From an uncultured Dorea sp. (GTDB lineage: Bacteria; Bacillota; Clostridia; Lachnospirales; Lachnospiraceae), in assembly GCA_910579925.1 (NCBI GenBank), contig CAJTVY010000052.1, forward strand, positions 1 through 21,951: 21,951 bases of DNA. The letters are read 5' to 3'. A model generated the notes under the pieces. The model was not told the DNA's origin and searched no databases. It worked only from the letters and a program-made list of their open reading frames with translations. Of this stretch, positions 1 through 6,984 are shown one piece after another; the first letter of the stretch is position 1; each line of letters starts with the position of its first letter. The translations under genes were made by a program, and so were the position numbers.

Positions 1-419
1 TTGTCATGATTTACATTGTAAACGATAGTAGGAAGGTCATTTCCTGCCGGTGCGGAGATAACAACTTTTCTTGCACCTGCTTTAACATGTGCGGAAGCTT
101 TCTCTTTAGATGTGTAGAAACCTGTACACTCCAGAACAACGTCTACCTTCAGATCTCCCCATGGAAGTTCTTCAGCGTTAGCCTTTGCATAAATCTTAAT
201 CTCTTTGCCGTCAACAATGATAGAATCCTCTGTTGCCTCTACCTTGTCGCATAAAGCGTATCTGCCCTGTGAAGAGTCATACTTTAACAGGTGTGCAAGC
301 ATCTTAGGAGACGTAAGGTCGTTGATCGCTACAACCTCATATCCCTCTGCTCCAAACATCTGTCTGAATGCAAGACGTCCGATACGTCCGAATCCATTGA
401 TCGCTACTTTTACTGCCAT
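1..419 (-). CDS. gap: Glyceraldehyde-3-phosphate dehydrogenase, N-terminal part (runs off the left edge)
   Basis: Cytoplasmic NAD-dependent GAPDH converts glyceraldehyde-3-phosphate plus phosphate to 1,3-bisphosphoglycerate in glycolysis. About 139 codons are visible. They start MAVKVAINGFGRIGRLAFRQ, the Rossmann NAD-binding fingerprint (GFGRIGR at residues 9-15), followed by the family blocks AINDLTSPKMLAHLLKYDS and DVVLECTGFYTSKEKA, the latter part of the cofactor domain. The catalytic Cys lies beyond the window edge. The ATG at 417-419 is chosen because AGGAGG (minus strand, complement of 428-433) sits 7 nt upstream and because the protein begins exactly as the family does. The gene has its own sigma-A-like promoter at 518-546 and is separated from the upstream ATPase gene by a hairpin, so it is probably expressed independently. 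The identification is very safe; only the missing 3' part cannot be judged. Confidence 0.97.
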   Translation of the reverse strand, partial: MAVKVAINGFGRIGRLAFRQMFGAEGYEVVAINDLTSPKMLAHLLKYDSSQGRYALCDKVEATEDSIIVDGKEIKIYAKANAEELPWGDLKVDVVLECTGFYTSKEKASAHVKAGARKVVISAPAGNDLPTIVYNVNHD

Positions 420-508
420 GATTAATTCCTCCTAAAGTTTTATTAACTGTTTACGCAGTCCTTTGATCGTGAAGCTTTTAACCTGTTACTTTGTTAAATA
501 ATCCTCAA

Positions 509-539
509 CTGGTAATAATTGTACTAAATCTGGTAATAA
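509..539. repeat. Direct repeat overlapping the gap promoter (possible operator)
   Basis: CTGGTAATAA occurs at 509-518 and again at 530-539. The copies start 21 bp apart, which is two helical turns, and they cover the -10 and spacer of the gap promoter. The arrangement would suit a dimeric repressor binding one face of the helix, in the manner of the CggR operators known at gapA of Bacillus. The sequence does not match a CggR operator I know, and no regulator gene lies next to it. Confidence 0.4.
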
Positions 540-546
540 AATTCAA
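518..546 (-). promoter_or_regulatory. Promoter of gap
   Basis: On the minus strand a -35 TTGAAT (541-546) and a -10 TACAAT (518-523) are separated by exactly 17 nt. This is a near-consensus vegetative promoter about 100 nt upstream of the gap start codon. It is the only strong promoter pair seen in the 420-648 spacer. Confidence 0.75.
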
Positions 547-648
547 GTGCTTTTCCCATTTTTATGTAACTTGTTCAAAAAGATATCATCTTCCTATATA
601 AACTGCATAATACAGCCACACAGGGCTCTGTAAATTGTTCTTGATTAC

Positions 649-699
649 AAAAAATTACCAGATAAGCCTGAGTAAGAAACACATAGCTTACTCAAGCTT
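649..699 (-). terminator. Hairpin at the end of the AAA-ATPase gene
   Basis: Arms 664-676 and 687-699 form a 13-bp stem with a single G-U pair and a 10-nt loop. The stem begins inside the last codons and contains the stop codon. On the minus strand a run of six T (649-654) follows, but about 9 nt after the stem rather than directly. It is probably a weak intrinsic terminator or an mRNA 3'-end structure. Confidence 0.5.
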
Positions 700-2397
700 A
701 AATACCGACCCTTTTCCCGCTCCCGGCACTGTAACCTTCCGGATCAGACATTTCTTCTGAAAAAATGCTGCTCCGTAACACTGTACTGCCTTATACCCGT
801 TCAGATACCTGGAAGCGTATTTTTTCAGATCAATCTGCTGCAAAGCTTTCCGGCAATCCTTCTCCATCTCATCTTCCGAATCAGAATGCTTTACCTCAAC
901 AATAATTACCTTCCGGGTCTTCCGGTCTTTTACAACTACATCTGCTCTGCCAAGTCCATTTTCATCATTGGAAGTGACCAGATATCCTGCCCCTGAAAAT
1001 AATCCCGCCACAAACGCATGATAGTAATCTTCTTTATAATCGTAATAACTGATGGCATCATTCAGAATAATGGAAACGGCATCCGCCACCGTTTTGTCGT
1101 CACCATCCCACCAGGCAGCAAACATCTCTCTCCGTTCTGCCGCCTTAATCCCAATTGTCTCCTGAAACCATTCCACAATCGTATCTCCAAAGATCGTTTT
1201 TATCTCCTTATTGGGAATCTTAAGAATGACTTCACCGCTATCACTTTTTCCTCTACTCCTGTCGATTGTCAGATATCCAGTAAAATAAAGAATACTCCAA
1301 AAATCTTCTTCTGCAGCATTTTCAAAACAGTAAGTAGAATCTTCCGTTAGCCTTGATCTGATACTTCCTCCTGACAACAGTTTCTCAAACTTATCATTGA
1401 CATCCATGCCGTCCTTCCCGACAAATTGCCTGATGATATTGTTATGGCTCGTATCCTTCCAGTAATTCCCCAGTATCTTGTCTGGTTCACGCAATACATC
1501 CGACACATAATTCGACACATCCCACGGACAATAGATATCATACTTACCAAAATGATATCCGTCGTACCACTGTTTTATCCTTGAAAGCCGTGTCAACTGC
1601 CCCGTATCCTCAAGCATCTGCTCCACTTCCCTCTCCGTGAATCCAAAGCTGTCCAGATAGTGGCTCCCTGCGATAGAATTAGATTTAAAATTATTCGCAC
1701 CGGTAAAGATGCTCTCCTTCGCAATACGCAGGCACCCGGTAACTACCGCAAACTGCAGAAATCTATTTGTCTTAAAGGAAGTACTCATCATGCTCCGGAT
1801 CACATTCAGCATCTTCGGATAATAGCCATATTCACTGGCCTTCGCCAGAGGAACGTCATATTCATCGATCAAAAGAATGACCGGCTTGCCATAATGAGCA
1901 TACATCATCCGCGCAATAATAAAAAGGCTGTTCCGAAGCTCCGCTTCTGTCGCTTTCCCTGCTTTCAATCTTGCAAAACGATCCTTATCGTCTGCATCTG
2001 TGTGCACACTCTCAAGCAGATAGGCATGCTCCACGCACAGACCGGCCAGATCAAGCGCCATCTGCTCATAGGAATCCTCAAAATTGTCATTCGCAACATC
2101 CTTAAAAGAGATAGAAATCACCGGCCACTGATTCATCCACTCTGCACACAATTCCTCATATCCCATGATCTCAAGGCCTTCAAAAATATCCTTACTATCC
2201 TTACGGATATCAAAGAAAGCTTCCAGCATACTCATATTCAGTGTCTTCCCGAAACGGCGCGGACGCGTGATCAGATTGACCTTAAAATCTTCTTCTAATA
2301 ATTCCACAATAAATCTCGTCTTATCTACATAGTAGCTCTTCTTTTTCCTCAGGAGTTCAAAATTCTCCTCCCCGACAGGAATCCTGGCCTTCTCCAT
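688..2397 (-). CDS. AAA-ATPase-like protein with C-terminal PD-(D/E)XK nuclease-type domain
   Basis: A 569-residue protein of the AAA-ATPase_like/DUF1703 (PDDEXK_9) family, whose cellular role is unknown. The N-terminal ATPase part shows the P-loop-like RPRRFGKT (residues 45-52) and Walker B-like LLIDEYD (175-181). The C-terminal part shows the restriction-nuclease-like core: Asp486 in GRAD, then EVK at 501-503, then a QQIDLKKYA helix. An upstream in-frame ATG exists at 2433 but has no ribosome-binding site. The ATG at 2395-2397 follows GAAGGGG with about 8 nt spacing and starts MEKARIPVGEENFE as relatives do, so it is preferred. All key motifs are intact and there is no frameshift. Such proteins occur in many near-identical copies in Clostridia and Bacteroidetes genomes. 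A defence or genome-maintenance role is only a guess. The gene is monocistronic, with its own promoter and a 3' hairpin. Confidence 0.88.
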   Translation of the reverse strand: MEKARIPVGEENFELLRKKKSYYVDKTRFIVELLEEDFKVNLITRPRRFGKTLNMSMLEAFFDIRKDSKDIFEGLEIMGYEELCAEWMNQWPVISISFKDVANDNFEDSYEQMALDLAGLCVEHAYLLESVHTDADDKDRFARLKAGKATEAELRNSLFIIARMMYAHYGKPVILLIDEYDVPLAKASEYGYYPKMLNVIRSMMSTSFKTNRFLQFAVVTGCLRIAKESIFTGANNFKSNSIAGSHYLDSFGFTEREVEQMLEDTGQLTRLSRIKQWYDGYHFGKYDIYCPWDVSNYVSDVLREPDKILGNYWKDTSHNNIIRQFVGKDGMDVNDKFEKLLSGGSIRSRLTEDSTYCFENAAEEDFWSILYFTGYLTIDRSRGKSDSGEVILKIPNKEIKTIFGDTIVEWFQETIGIKAAERREMFAAWWDGDDKTVADAVSIILNDAISYYDYKEDYYHAFVAGLFSGAGYLVTSNDENGLGRADVVVKDRKTRKVIIVEVKHSDSEDEMEKDCRKALQQIDLKKYASRYLNGYKAVQCYGAAFFQKKCLIRKVTVPGAGKGSVFKLE

Positions 2398-2453
2398 ATC
2401 ACACACCCCTTCCGGAAAAAGCAAATCTTCCATAAAAATGTACCGCTTTGTTT

Positions 2454-2488
2454 ATAAGTAGTATACTTATCTTTCCCAAATCTTTCAA
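2454..2488 (-). promoter_or_regulatory. Promoter of the AAA-ATPase gene with an overlapping dyad
   Basis: Minus-strand -35 TTGAAA (2483-2488) and -10 TATACT (2460-2465) with a 17-nt spacer form a near-consensus promoter. A perfect 7-3-7 dyad (ATAAGTA at 2454-2460, TACTTAT at 2464-2470) covers the -10 box and probable start point, where a bound repressor would block initiation. The upstream ATG at 2433 would lie in the untranslated leader of this transcript. Confidence 0.65.
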
Positions 2489-2510
2489 CCATAATTTCTT
2501 TCTCCCATAT

Positions 2511-4619
2511 TCAAATACTCTTTTCCATAGTCATCTCTGATTTTTCAACCCTGCACGGCACAGATTTCATGGTAACAAACCCGGTGATCGGGTCATTATA
2601 GTCAAGGCTCGTCAGCTCATTGACATTACCTATCCTCCACGCCTCCGGCATATACGCGCTTCCGCCGCCATGGGGGATATGGATACAATGCCGCGCCATA
2701 CCGCATACACGGGTCTTGAAGGTCCCTGTACCAAAGGGAGTCGTCACCTTCGCCCAGTCACCGTCCTTAATCCCAAGTTCTTCGGCATCCTCCGGATCAA
2801 GATCCATGTACGGATACGGTTCTGCCTTCGCCACACCGGGAAGATTCGCGCCAAACACTCCCATCCTGTGCATGCTTCTTGCCCCTGTTGTCATGGTAAA
2901 TGGGAATTCCGGCCTGTTAAGCTCCGGGATCGAGCGGATATCGCGATATTCCGGATAAGGCGTAAACCCATTCTCCTCCAGAAGAACAGAGCAGATCTCG
3001 AATTTGCCGGATGGTGTCGGGAAGCCCGGCTGTCCGTCAGCCCTCAGTCCGCCCGTTTTATATTTCTGATAGACTCTCGGCGCCTGTTTTCCTCCTGTTG
3101 CAAAGTCTCCCGCATACGGCGGTATCATCTGGCAGAGCCATTCTTTTAGTTCTTCTTCAGATCCGGGATAATCATCTCCAACTCCCAGCTTCTTCGCGAT
3201 CCCGGAGAGGATCAGCACATCATCCCTGCTCTCTCCTACCGGTTCGATCACCGGCTCGATCAACGTAACCTTCCCGTCTGCCCCCATTACCGGCTTATAG
3301 GTCTCGAACACCGTACACGCCGGGAACACCACATCCGCATAACGGCTGTCCTCTGTCGGATAGCGGTCTGACACGATAAAACACTCCAACTTCTCATAGA
3401 CTTCCCGCCACTTCTTGCTGTCCGGGAAGGTCAGCACCGGAGAACCGCCTGCCAGGATAAGCCCCCGCACCGGATAAGGGTCATCCTCAAGAACTGCTCT
3501 GGGGAAACGGCAAAACTGTCCGCCTCCGATGAATTTGTAGAACAACGGGAATTCATCCAGTCCAATCGGTTTATTTTCTGTCGGCAGCTCCTTAAGAGAA
3601 AATGTCGGTACATTCTGGCAGTTCAGATAGACCCCGCCCTCTACATCAAGCTTCCCGGTGATCGCCCAGAGTGTAAATATCGCGCGGTTATTCTGTATCG
3701 CGCTGAGCTGATATTCAAGTCCTGTATAGGCAACCAGGGAAATCTTCTCTGTGGAACAGAAGATATCCGTCACCTGTGCGATCATCTCTTCCGATACGCC
3801 GCACCACTTGGAAAGCTGTTCCATCGAAAGTGTCCCAAGATATGTCTTAAAATCTTCAAACCCTCGTGTATAATCCCGGACAAACTCTTTATCATATCGC
3901 TCGCTGTCAATGATCAGCTTCAGCATGGCAAGCGCCAGCGCGCCGTCTGCTCCCGGTATCACAGGTACCCACAGGTCGGCCATTTCCCCGATTCCGTTTT
4001 TCCTCGGATCGATGACAATCAACTTGGCGCCTCTCTCCTTGGCCGCTTTGATGCTCTTGATCGCCATCTGCGGTCCGTCGTCTGTCACCGGGTTCTTCCC
4101 CCACGAGAATATATAATCGCTGTTCGGGATATCCTGCACCATCATACGGGTATTCAGACCCGACGTTGTAACCGGAGTGACTGTACTGGACGCCATATTA
4201 CAGATGGACGCCGCATTAAAATCATTGGGCGAACCAAGCCTCTTCATCAGACAGGGCTTCTGATTATTAGAAAGAATCCTTCCCACCGGCATCCCTAAGA
4301 CTCCTCTTCCCTGATAAGATGCCATAGCGCGCTCGCCGTATTGATCCATTGTCTTTCTGATCAGCTCCGCCGCATATTCATAGGCTTCCTCCCAGGTGGC
4401 GCGGCGGAACCTGCCTTCGCCTCTCTTCCCCTCCCGGATAAGCGGAGAGGTCAGACGATCCTCGCTGTACAGCAGCTGAGGCGTAAGCGCCCCTCTGATA
4501 CATAACCTTCCTTTCGGCGAATTCTTATCCGGTTCAACCTTCACGATCTTTCCGTCTTCTACTGTAACATTCACCTGGCATCCGCCCTGACACATGCCGC
4601 ATACCCTGTTTACAACCAT
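2511..4619 (-). CDS. Molybdopterin-dependent oxidoreductase, catalytic subunit (DMSO reductase/CISM superfamily)
   Basis: A 702-residue cytoplasmic Mo/W-bisMGD enzyme. The N-terminal [4Fe-4S] motif is C7-x2-C10-x3-C14-x25-C40, followed by the molybdopterin fold. Cys140 in the block GSPN...ASICNMAS sits where thiosulfate/polysulfide reductases and related enzymes carry their Mo-ligating Cys (Sec/Cys in formate dehydrogenases). The C-terminal domain (FTMTTGARSMHRMG onward, with HIPHGGG) is the usual dinucleotide-binding cap. There is no Tat signal. The start at 4617-4619 has AGGAGG 9 nt upstream; an open frame extends further upstream but lies in the promoter region. No iron-sulfur electron-transfer subunit, membrane anchor or cofactor-biosynthesis gene is adjacent, so it is an orphan here. 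The substrate cannot be deduced: a reductase of a sulfur or oxyanion compound, or a dehydrogenase or hydratase, are all possible. Confidence 0.9.
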   Translation of the reverse strand: MVVNRVCGMCQGGCQVNVTVEDGKIVKVEPDKNSPKGRLCIRGALTPQLLYSEDRLTSPLIREGKRGEGRFRRATWEEAYEYAAELIRKTMDQYGERAMASYQGRGVLGMPVGRILSNNQKPCLMKRLGSPNDFNAASICNMASSTVTPVTTSGLNTRMMVQDIPNSDYIFSWGKNPVTDDGPQMAIKSIKAAKERGAKLIVIDPRKNGIGEMADLWVPVIPGADGALALAMLKLIIDSERYDKEFVRDYTRGFEDFKTYLGTLSMEQLSKWCGVSEEMIAQVTDIFCSTEKISLVAYTGLEYQLSAIQNNRAIFTLWAITGKLDVEGGVYLNCQNVPTFSLKELPTENKPIGLDEFPLFYKFIGGGQFCRFPRAVLEDDPYPVRGLILAGGSPVLTFPDSKKWREVYEKLECFIVSDRYPTEDSRYADVVFPACTVFETYKPVMGADGKVTLIEPVIEPVGESRDDVLILSGIAKKLGVGDDYPGSEEELKEWLCQMIPPYAGDFATGGKQAPRVYQKYKTGGLRADGQPGFPTPSGKFEICSVLLEENGFTPYPEYRDIRSIPELNRPEFPFTMTTGARSMHRMGVFGANLPGVAKAEPYPYMDLDPEDAEELGIKDGDWAKVTTPFGTGTFKTRVCGMARHCIHIPHGGGSAYMPEAWRIGNVNELTSLDYNDPITGFVTMKSVPCRVEKSEMTMEKSI

Positions 4620-4662
4620 ACTGTAATTCCTCCTATCAATTCGATGTACTTTATACCTTTTT

Positions 4663-4716
4663 ACACTTAGATATTTTCTGATATTAAGTGTACCTTCTAT
4701 ATATAAGCAAGTCCAA
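4663..4716 (-). promoter_or_regulatory. Promoter and inverted repeat upstream of the molybdoenzyme gene
   Basis: Minus-strand -35 TTGGAC (4711-4716) and -10 TACACT (4687-4692) are spaced by 18 nt. An imperfect dyad runs from ACACTTA (4663-4669) to TAAGTGT (4685-4691), with ATAT inner arms and one bulged base. It overlaps the -10 and start region, so it could be an operator or a 5'-leader hairpin. The leader from here to the ATG is about 65 nt and ends in a strong AGGAGG. Confidence 0.5.
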
Positions 4717-4760
4717 TCGAATTTCCCGATAAACAAGAGCCTTTATGCTATTTTTCTATA

Positions 4761-5114
4761 TCATTCTTCAATAAGGCTATATTCTCCCTGGGCTGGCTCT
4801 TTTGCCAACATATCGATTGCATGTGAAAGAAGATTTTTACGGTATGTAAGTTCCTGAGCCTGTGGAAGTGATGGATTCCCGAACACATGGAGCACGCTGT
4901 TACCGCGAAGAATACGGCGTGCTCCGATACCTTCGGATATTTTCGTAAGGTTTGTAACATGGACGATCGGAATACCTGCCCGTTCGATTTCTTTGGTCAT
5001 TACTGCACCGCAGCGCGAAGAAGTACCTCAGGTAGATGTAAGGATAACTGCATCAACACCATTCGCCTTCATATCTTCTGCAATGCCTTTTCCAAATTCT
5101 TTTGGATGTGCAAT
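4761..5114 (-). pseudogene. C-terminal fragment of a GrdB-family selenoprotein B (glycine/sarcosine/betaine reductase type), Sec codon retained
   Basis: Reading through one TGA gives a continuous frame: AHPKEFGKGIAEDMK..., then ILTST-U-GTSSRCGAVM, then TKEIERAGIPIVHVTNLT and GARRILRG...VFGNPSLP. This is the C-terminal end of the GrdB-type component of amino-acid reductases, where the selenocysteine in T-U-G-T-x-x-R-C-G is catalytic. The TGA is at 5028-5030, exactly in frame with the downstream part (stop at 4761-4763). The family is usually over 400 residues and only about 117 codons remain. Upstream the frame closes at a TAA (5115-5117), precisely where MFS-like sequence on the other strand begins, so the 5' two-thirds have been lost in a rearrangement. 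A conventional reading from the ATG at 5000 would give a spurious 79-residue protein. No GrdA, GrdC/D, thioredoxin or sel genes are nearby. It is likely non-functional. Confidence 0.85.
5002..5030 (-). promoter_or_regulatory. Sec (TGA) codon with candidate bacterial SECIS hairpin
   Basis: The TGA at 5028-5030 is followed on the minus strand, 13 nt later, by GCTGC-GGT-GCAGT (5014 down to 5002). This is a 5-bp stem including one G-U pair, with a GGT apical loop about 18 nt after the UGA. Bacterial SECIS elements lie immediately 3' of the UGA and carry a G in a small apical loop at about this distance. The stem is short, so this is a candidate only. Confidence 0.5.
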
Positions 5115-5115
5115 T

Positions 5116-5679
5116 TACTTGTTCTGCACAACGGGATTTCTGGCAATTAACATGGCGGGATATTCCTTATTTCCGGAAACATATGGTACTGATGTTTCAT
5201 TGGTAAGTACGGCATTAAGTACACAACTTATGCCACAATGTACTTTGGAATGGCTGGTATTGATCTATCAGTAAGCGCCACGATCGTAAGCATTATGAAC
5301 TTGGGATCTGCCCTCTTCTCATTATTCAGCGGCAAGGTTCTGGGCGCCTTAAAGACGAAAGGATTTCATACTTTTTGGTATGTATCCTTCATTGTTGATG
5401 ATCATATTAATTATTTTGGGTTATAGTGTAGGAAATGCGAGCGGAAGCATCAATAATCTGGTCGTTGATAAAATGTTTATGCCTGCGGATATCGGTAACG
5501 CAAATTCTAAATTCCTGGGTGTATTGTATGCCGGAAACATCGTATACCTCCCGCTGACAGGAATTATAATCGTTAATCTGGGATATACAGTTTTATGGAG
5601 CATAATGGCTGCAATAAATATAATTTCGCTTTTCATGTACCTGATTGCATTAAAATTCGCCAAAAACAGAACGTCATAA
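5116..5679 (+). pseudogene. Decayed major facilitator superfamily transporter
   Basis: Three overlapping frames carry successive pieces of one MFS permease. Frame A, from 5116, reads YLFCTTGFLAINMAGYSLFP (first membrane helix). Frame B reads ATMYFGMAGIDLSVSAT...GSALFSLFSGKVLGALKTKG (helix 2 and the loop after it). Frame C reads GMYPSLLMIILIILGYSVGN...LGVLYAGNIVYLPLTGIII...AAINIISLFMYLIALKFAKN (the C-terminal helices). Frame changes fall near 5220-5235 and in the T-run near 5371-5376. Total coding is under half of a usual 400-residue MFS protein, so the middle is deleted as well. The 5' end is cut at the junction with the selenoprotein fragment on the opposite strand. No ribosome-binding site or valid start remains. 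The substrate cannot be told. Confidence 0.8.
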
Positions 5680-5720
5680 ATCCTGTCTTAATCTATTTCC
5701 TGCTATTTTCAATAAACACA

Positions 5721-5749
5721 TTGATTATTGTGTAATAAATGTGTATAAT
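5721..5749 (+). promoter_or_regulatory. Promoter of hicAB
   Basis: A -35 TTGATT (5721-5726) and perfect -10 TATAAT (5744-5749) have a 17-nt spacer. An imperfect dyad (ACACA 5716-5720, TGTGT 5729-5733) and a second TGTGTA (5740-5745) overlap the promoter. These are possible HicB operator half-sites, as hicAB operons are normally autoregulated. Confidence 0.75.
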
Positions 5750-5771
5750 ATAACTATCAGGAGAAACTATA

Positions 5772-5942
5772 ATGAAACAAAGAGATTTAATAAAAAAACT
5801 TGAAGACAGCGGCTTTGTCTTTGAAAGACATGGAGGAAATCATGATATATACAGAAGAGGCCATGATATAGAAAAAGTTCCCCGACATAAGGAAATCAAT
5901 GAACAATTAGCTAAAATGATACTTAGAAAATGGCAACTATAA
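5772..5942 (+). CDS. hicA: HicA-family mRNA interferase toxin
   Basis: A 56-residue protein starting MKQRDLIKKLEDSGFVFER and continuing HGGNHDIYRR...VPRHKEINEQLAKMILRKW. This is the full double-stranded-RNA-binding-like fold of HicA (YcfA family). The expected catalytic His is His24 in GGNHDIY, equivalent to the GSH motif of the family; the later VPRHKEI block is also typical. HicA cleaves mRNA in the cytoplasm when not held by HicB. The length matches the usual 55-65 residues. AGGAGA lies 7 nt before the ATG, and the promoter is only about 20 nt upstream. The hicB start follows 13 nt after the stop codon, so the two are one transcript in the standard toxin-first order. The gene is intact, with no missing motif. 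It is small enough to be overlooked by automated callers with a 60-residue cutoff. Confidence 0.92.
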   Translation: MKQRDLIKKLEDSGFVFERHGGNHDIYRRGHDIEKVPRHKEINEQLAKMILRKWQL

Positions 5943-5955
5943 GGGAGAGAATTTT

Positions 5956-6366
5956 ATGAAACAGGCATATCCAACTTTTATTGTAAATACAAATGACGAA
6001 TCAGAACATCCTTTTCTTGTATGTGTTCCTGACATGGATGTTCTTACAGAAGGCAGCAGCTTTACAGATGCTATAGAGATGGCCAGAGATGCTATCGGAT
6101 TAGCTGGTATTTCAATGGAAGATCACAAACAGGAGATTCCTATGCCTTCTGAACAAACCATAGCGATAGCTAAAGTGCAACAAGATGCAGAATATATCGA
6201 CTTTTCAAAAGGCATTCTCACATATGTAGATGTGGATTTTTCTGAATACCGGAGAAAAATTGATACAAAAACAGTAAGAAGGAATGTGGCATTGCCAAGC
6301 TGGCTGAATTATGAATTGCAGGAAGCATTGATGAATGTATTGAATGTAAAAGGGCTGCCAAACTAA
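5956..6366 (+). CDS. hicB: HicB-family antitoxin
   Basis: A 136-residue partner of HicA. The N-terminal part (FIVNTNDESEHPFLVCVPDMDVLTEGSSFTDAIEMARDAIGL) is the partial RNase-H-like HicB fold that covers the toxin active site. The C-terminal part (RRKIDTKTVRRNVALPSWLNYELQEALMN, about residues 100-128) looks like a ribbon-helix-helix DNA-binding segment, which would bind the hicAB promoter. A GGGAGAG Shine-Dalgarno follows directly on the hicA stop, about 8 nt from the ATG. The stop codon (6364-6366) overlaps by 2 nt the stop of the convergent XRE gene and lies inside a shared hairpin. It is intact, with normal length for the longer HicB subgroup. Confidence 0.92.
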   Translation: MKQAYPTFIVNTNDESEHPFLVCVPDMDVLTEGSSFTDAIEMARDAIGLAGISMEDHKQEIPMPSEQTIAIAKVQQDAEYIDFSKGILTYVDVDFSEYRRKIDTKTVRRNVALPSWLNYELQEALMNVLNVKGLPN

Positions 6367-6376
6367 GCGCAGCCCT
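6351..6376. terminator. Hairpin shared by the hicB and XRE-regulator 3' ends
   Basis: AGGGCTGC (6351-6358) pairs with GCAGCCCT (6369-6376) around a 10-nt loop that contains both stop codons. On the minus strand it is followed by TTTTACATT, so it best fits an intrinsic terminator for the XRE gene. On the plus strand there is no T-run. Confidence 0.6.
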
Positions 6377-6821
6377 CCATCTTCTTATCCGCTCTCCAGA
6401 TCAGTATCCGTATAGCCCCGACAATCACAAACCCTGTAGCCGTAAACCATACAGGAACCTTCATATCCAGATACAGTAGAAAAATCATTATCACAAGAAA
6501 TACTGAACCAAAGATATCCAAAACTCTACATAACCTGCTCTTATATTCCTTTAAACTCTGTCTTTCCTTCCACTGCGGTCCCCGCCACAAATACAGGTTC
6601 TTCATATCTTCCATGCTCCTGATCTCTTCATCCGAGATCAGCTCATCCAGAGATATCTGAAGTTCCATTGCAAGCTTCTTCGCCGTGATCAGATCCGGAC
6701 ACCTCGTCCCGCTCTCCCAGCGCGAGACCGTCTGCCTGGAAACATACAACCGGTCCGCTAACTGTTGCTGGGTAAGCTGTGCCTCTTCCCGCAGCTTCCG
6801 TATATTCTCGCCTAATGCCAT
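6363..6821 (-). CDS. XRE-family transcriptional regulator with two C-terminal membrane helices
   Basis: A 152-residue protein. Residues 1-62 (MALGENIRKLREEAQLTQQQ ... LADRLYVSRQTVSRWESG) form a textbook Cro/C1-type helix-turn-helix. A charged linker follows, then two hydrophobic helices at about 102-119 and 122-143, so the DNA-binding domain would be tethered to the inner face of the membrane. This layout is common in Firmicutes and often responds to envelope or peptide stress; the target genes are unknown. The ATG at 6819-6821 is chosen because GGGAG lies just upstream and the HTH starts immediately. The open frame extends 44 codons further upstream but without family character and across the probable promoter. 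The gene is convergent with hicB, so it is not part of the toxin-antitoxin operon, though the proximity may suggest a small accessory island. Confidence 0.88.
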   Translation of the reverse strand: MALGENIRKLREEAQLTQQQLADRLYVSRQTVSRWESGTRCPDLITAKKLAMELQISLDELISDEEIRSMEDMKNLYLWRGPQWKERQSLKEYKSRLCRVLDIFGSVFLVIMIFLLYLDMKVPVWFTATGFVIVGAIRILIWRADKKMEGCA

Positions 6822-6895
6822 CTCATCGTCTCCCTTCTCTAATACAATGCCGTACCAGAAACCCTTACTCACATTTCGGACTTCTGCACACTTAG

Positions 6896-6904
6896 AGTAT
6901 AGCA
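6896..6904 (-). promoter_or_regulatory. Extended -10 promoter for the XRE regulator
   Basis: Minus-strand TGC-TATACT is an extended -10 box about 75 nt before the start codon. No good -35 is seen at the right distance, which is usual for extended -10 promoters. Confidence 0.4.
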
Positions 6905-6984
6905 TTTTCAATATAATATAGAAAGCACCTCTCCGGTTTCTTCCTGTTTCCAATCTGGTAACTAGCTTGATTCTATCTTAACAG

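Noticed and set aside
205..435. Plus-strand open frames opposite gap
   Set aside because: They are antisense to a highly conserved GAPDH frame and have no independent support.
1660..2298. Long plus-strand open frame (212 codons) opposite the AAA-ATPase gene
   Set aside because: It is antisense to a gene with clear motifs, has no ribosome-binding site, and its residue composition is that of a shadow frame.
4620..4736. N-terminal extension of the molybdoenzyme by 39 codons
   Set aside because: It crosses the predicted promoter and dyad; the downstream ATG has AGGAGG at 9 nt and starts just before the iron-sulfur motif.
4748..4960. Minus-strand open frame of 70 codons overlapping the selenoprotein remnant
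   Set aside because: It is out of frame with the GrdB-like sequence and has no family character; the homology is in the frame containing the TGA.
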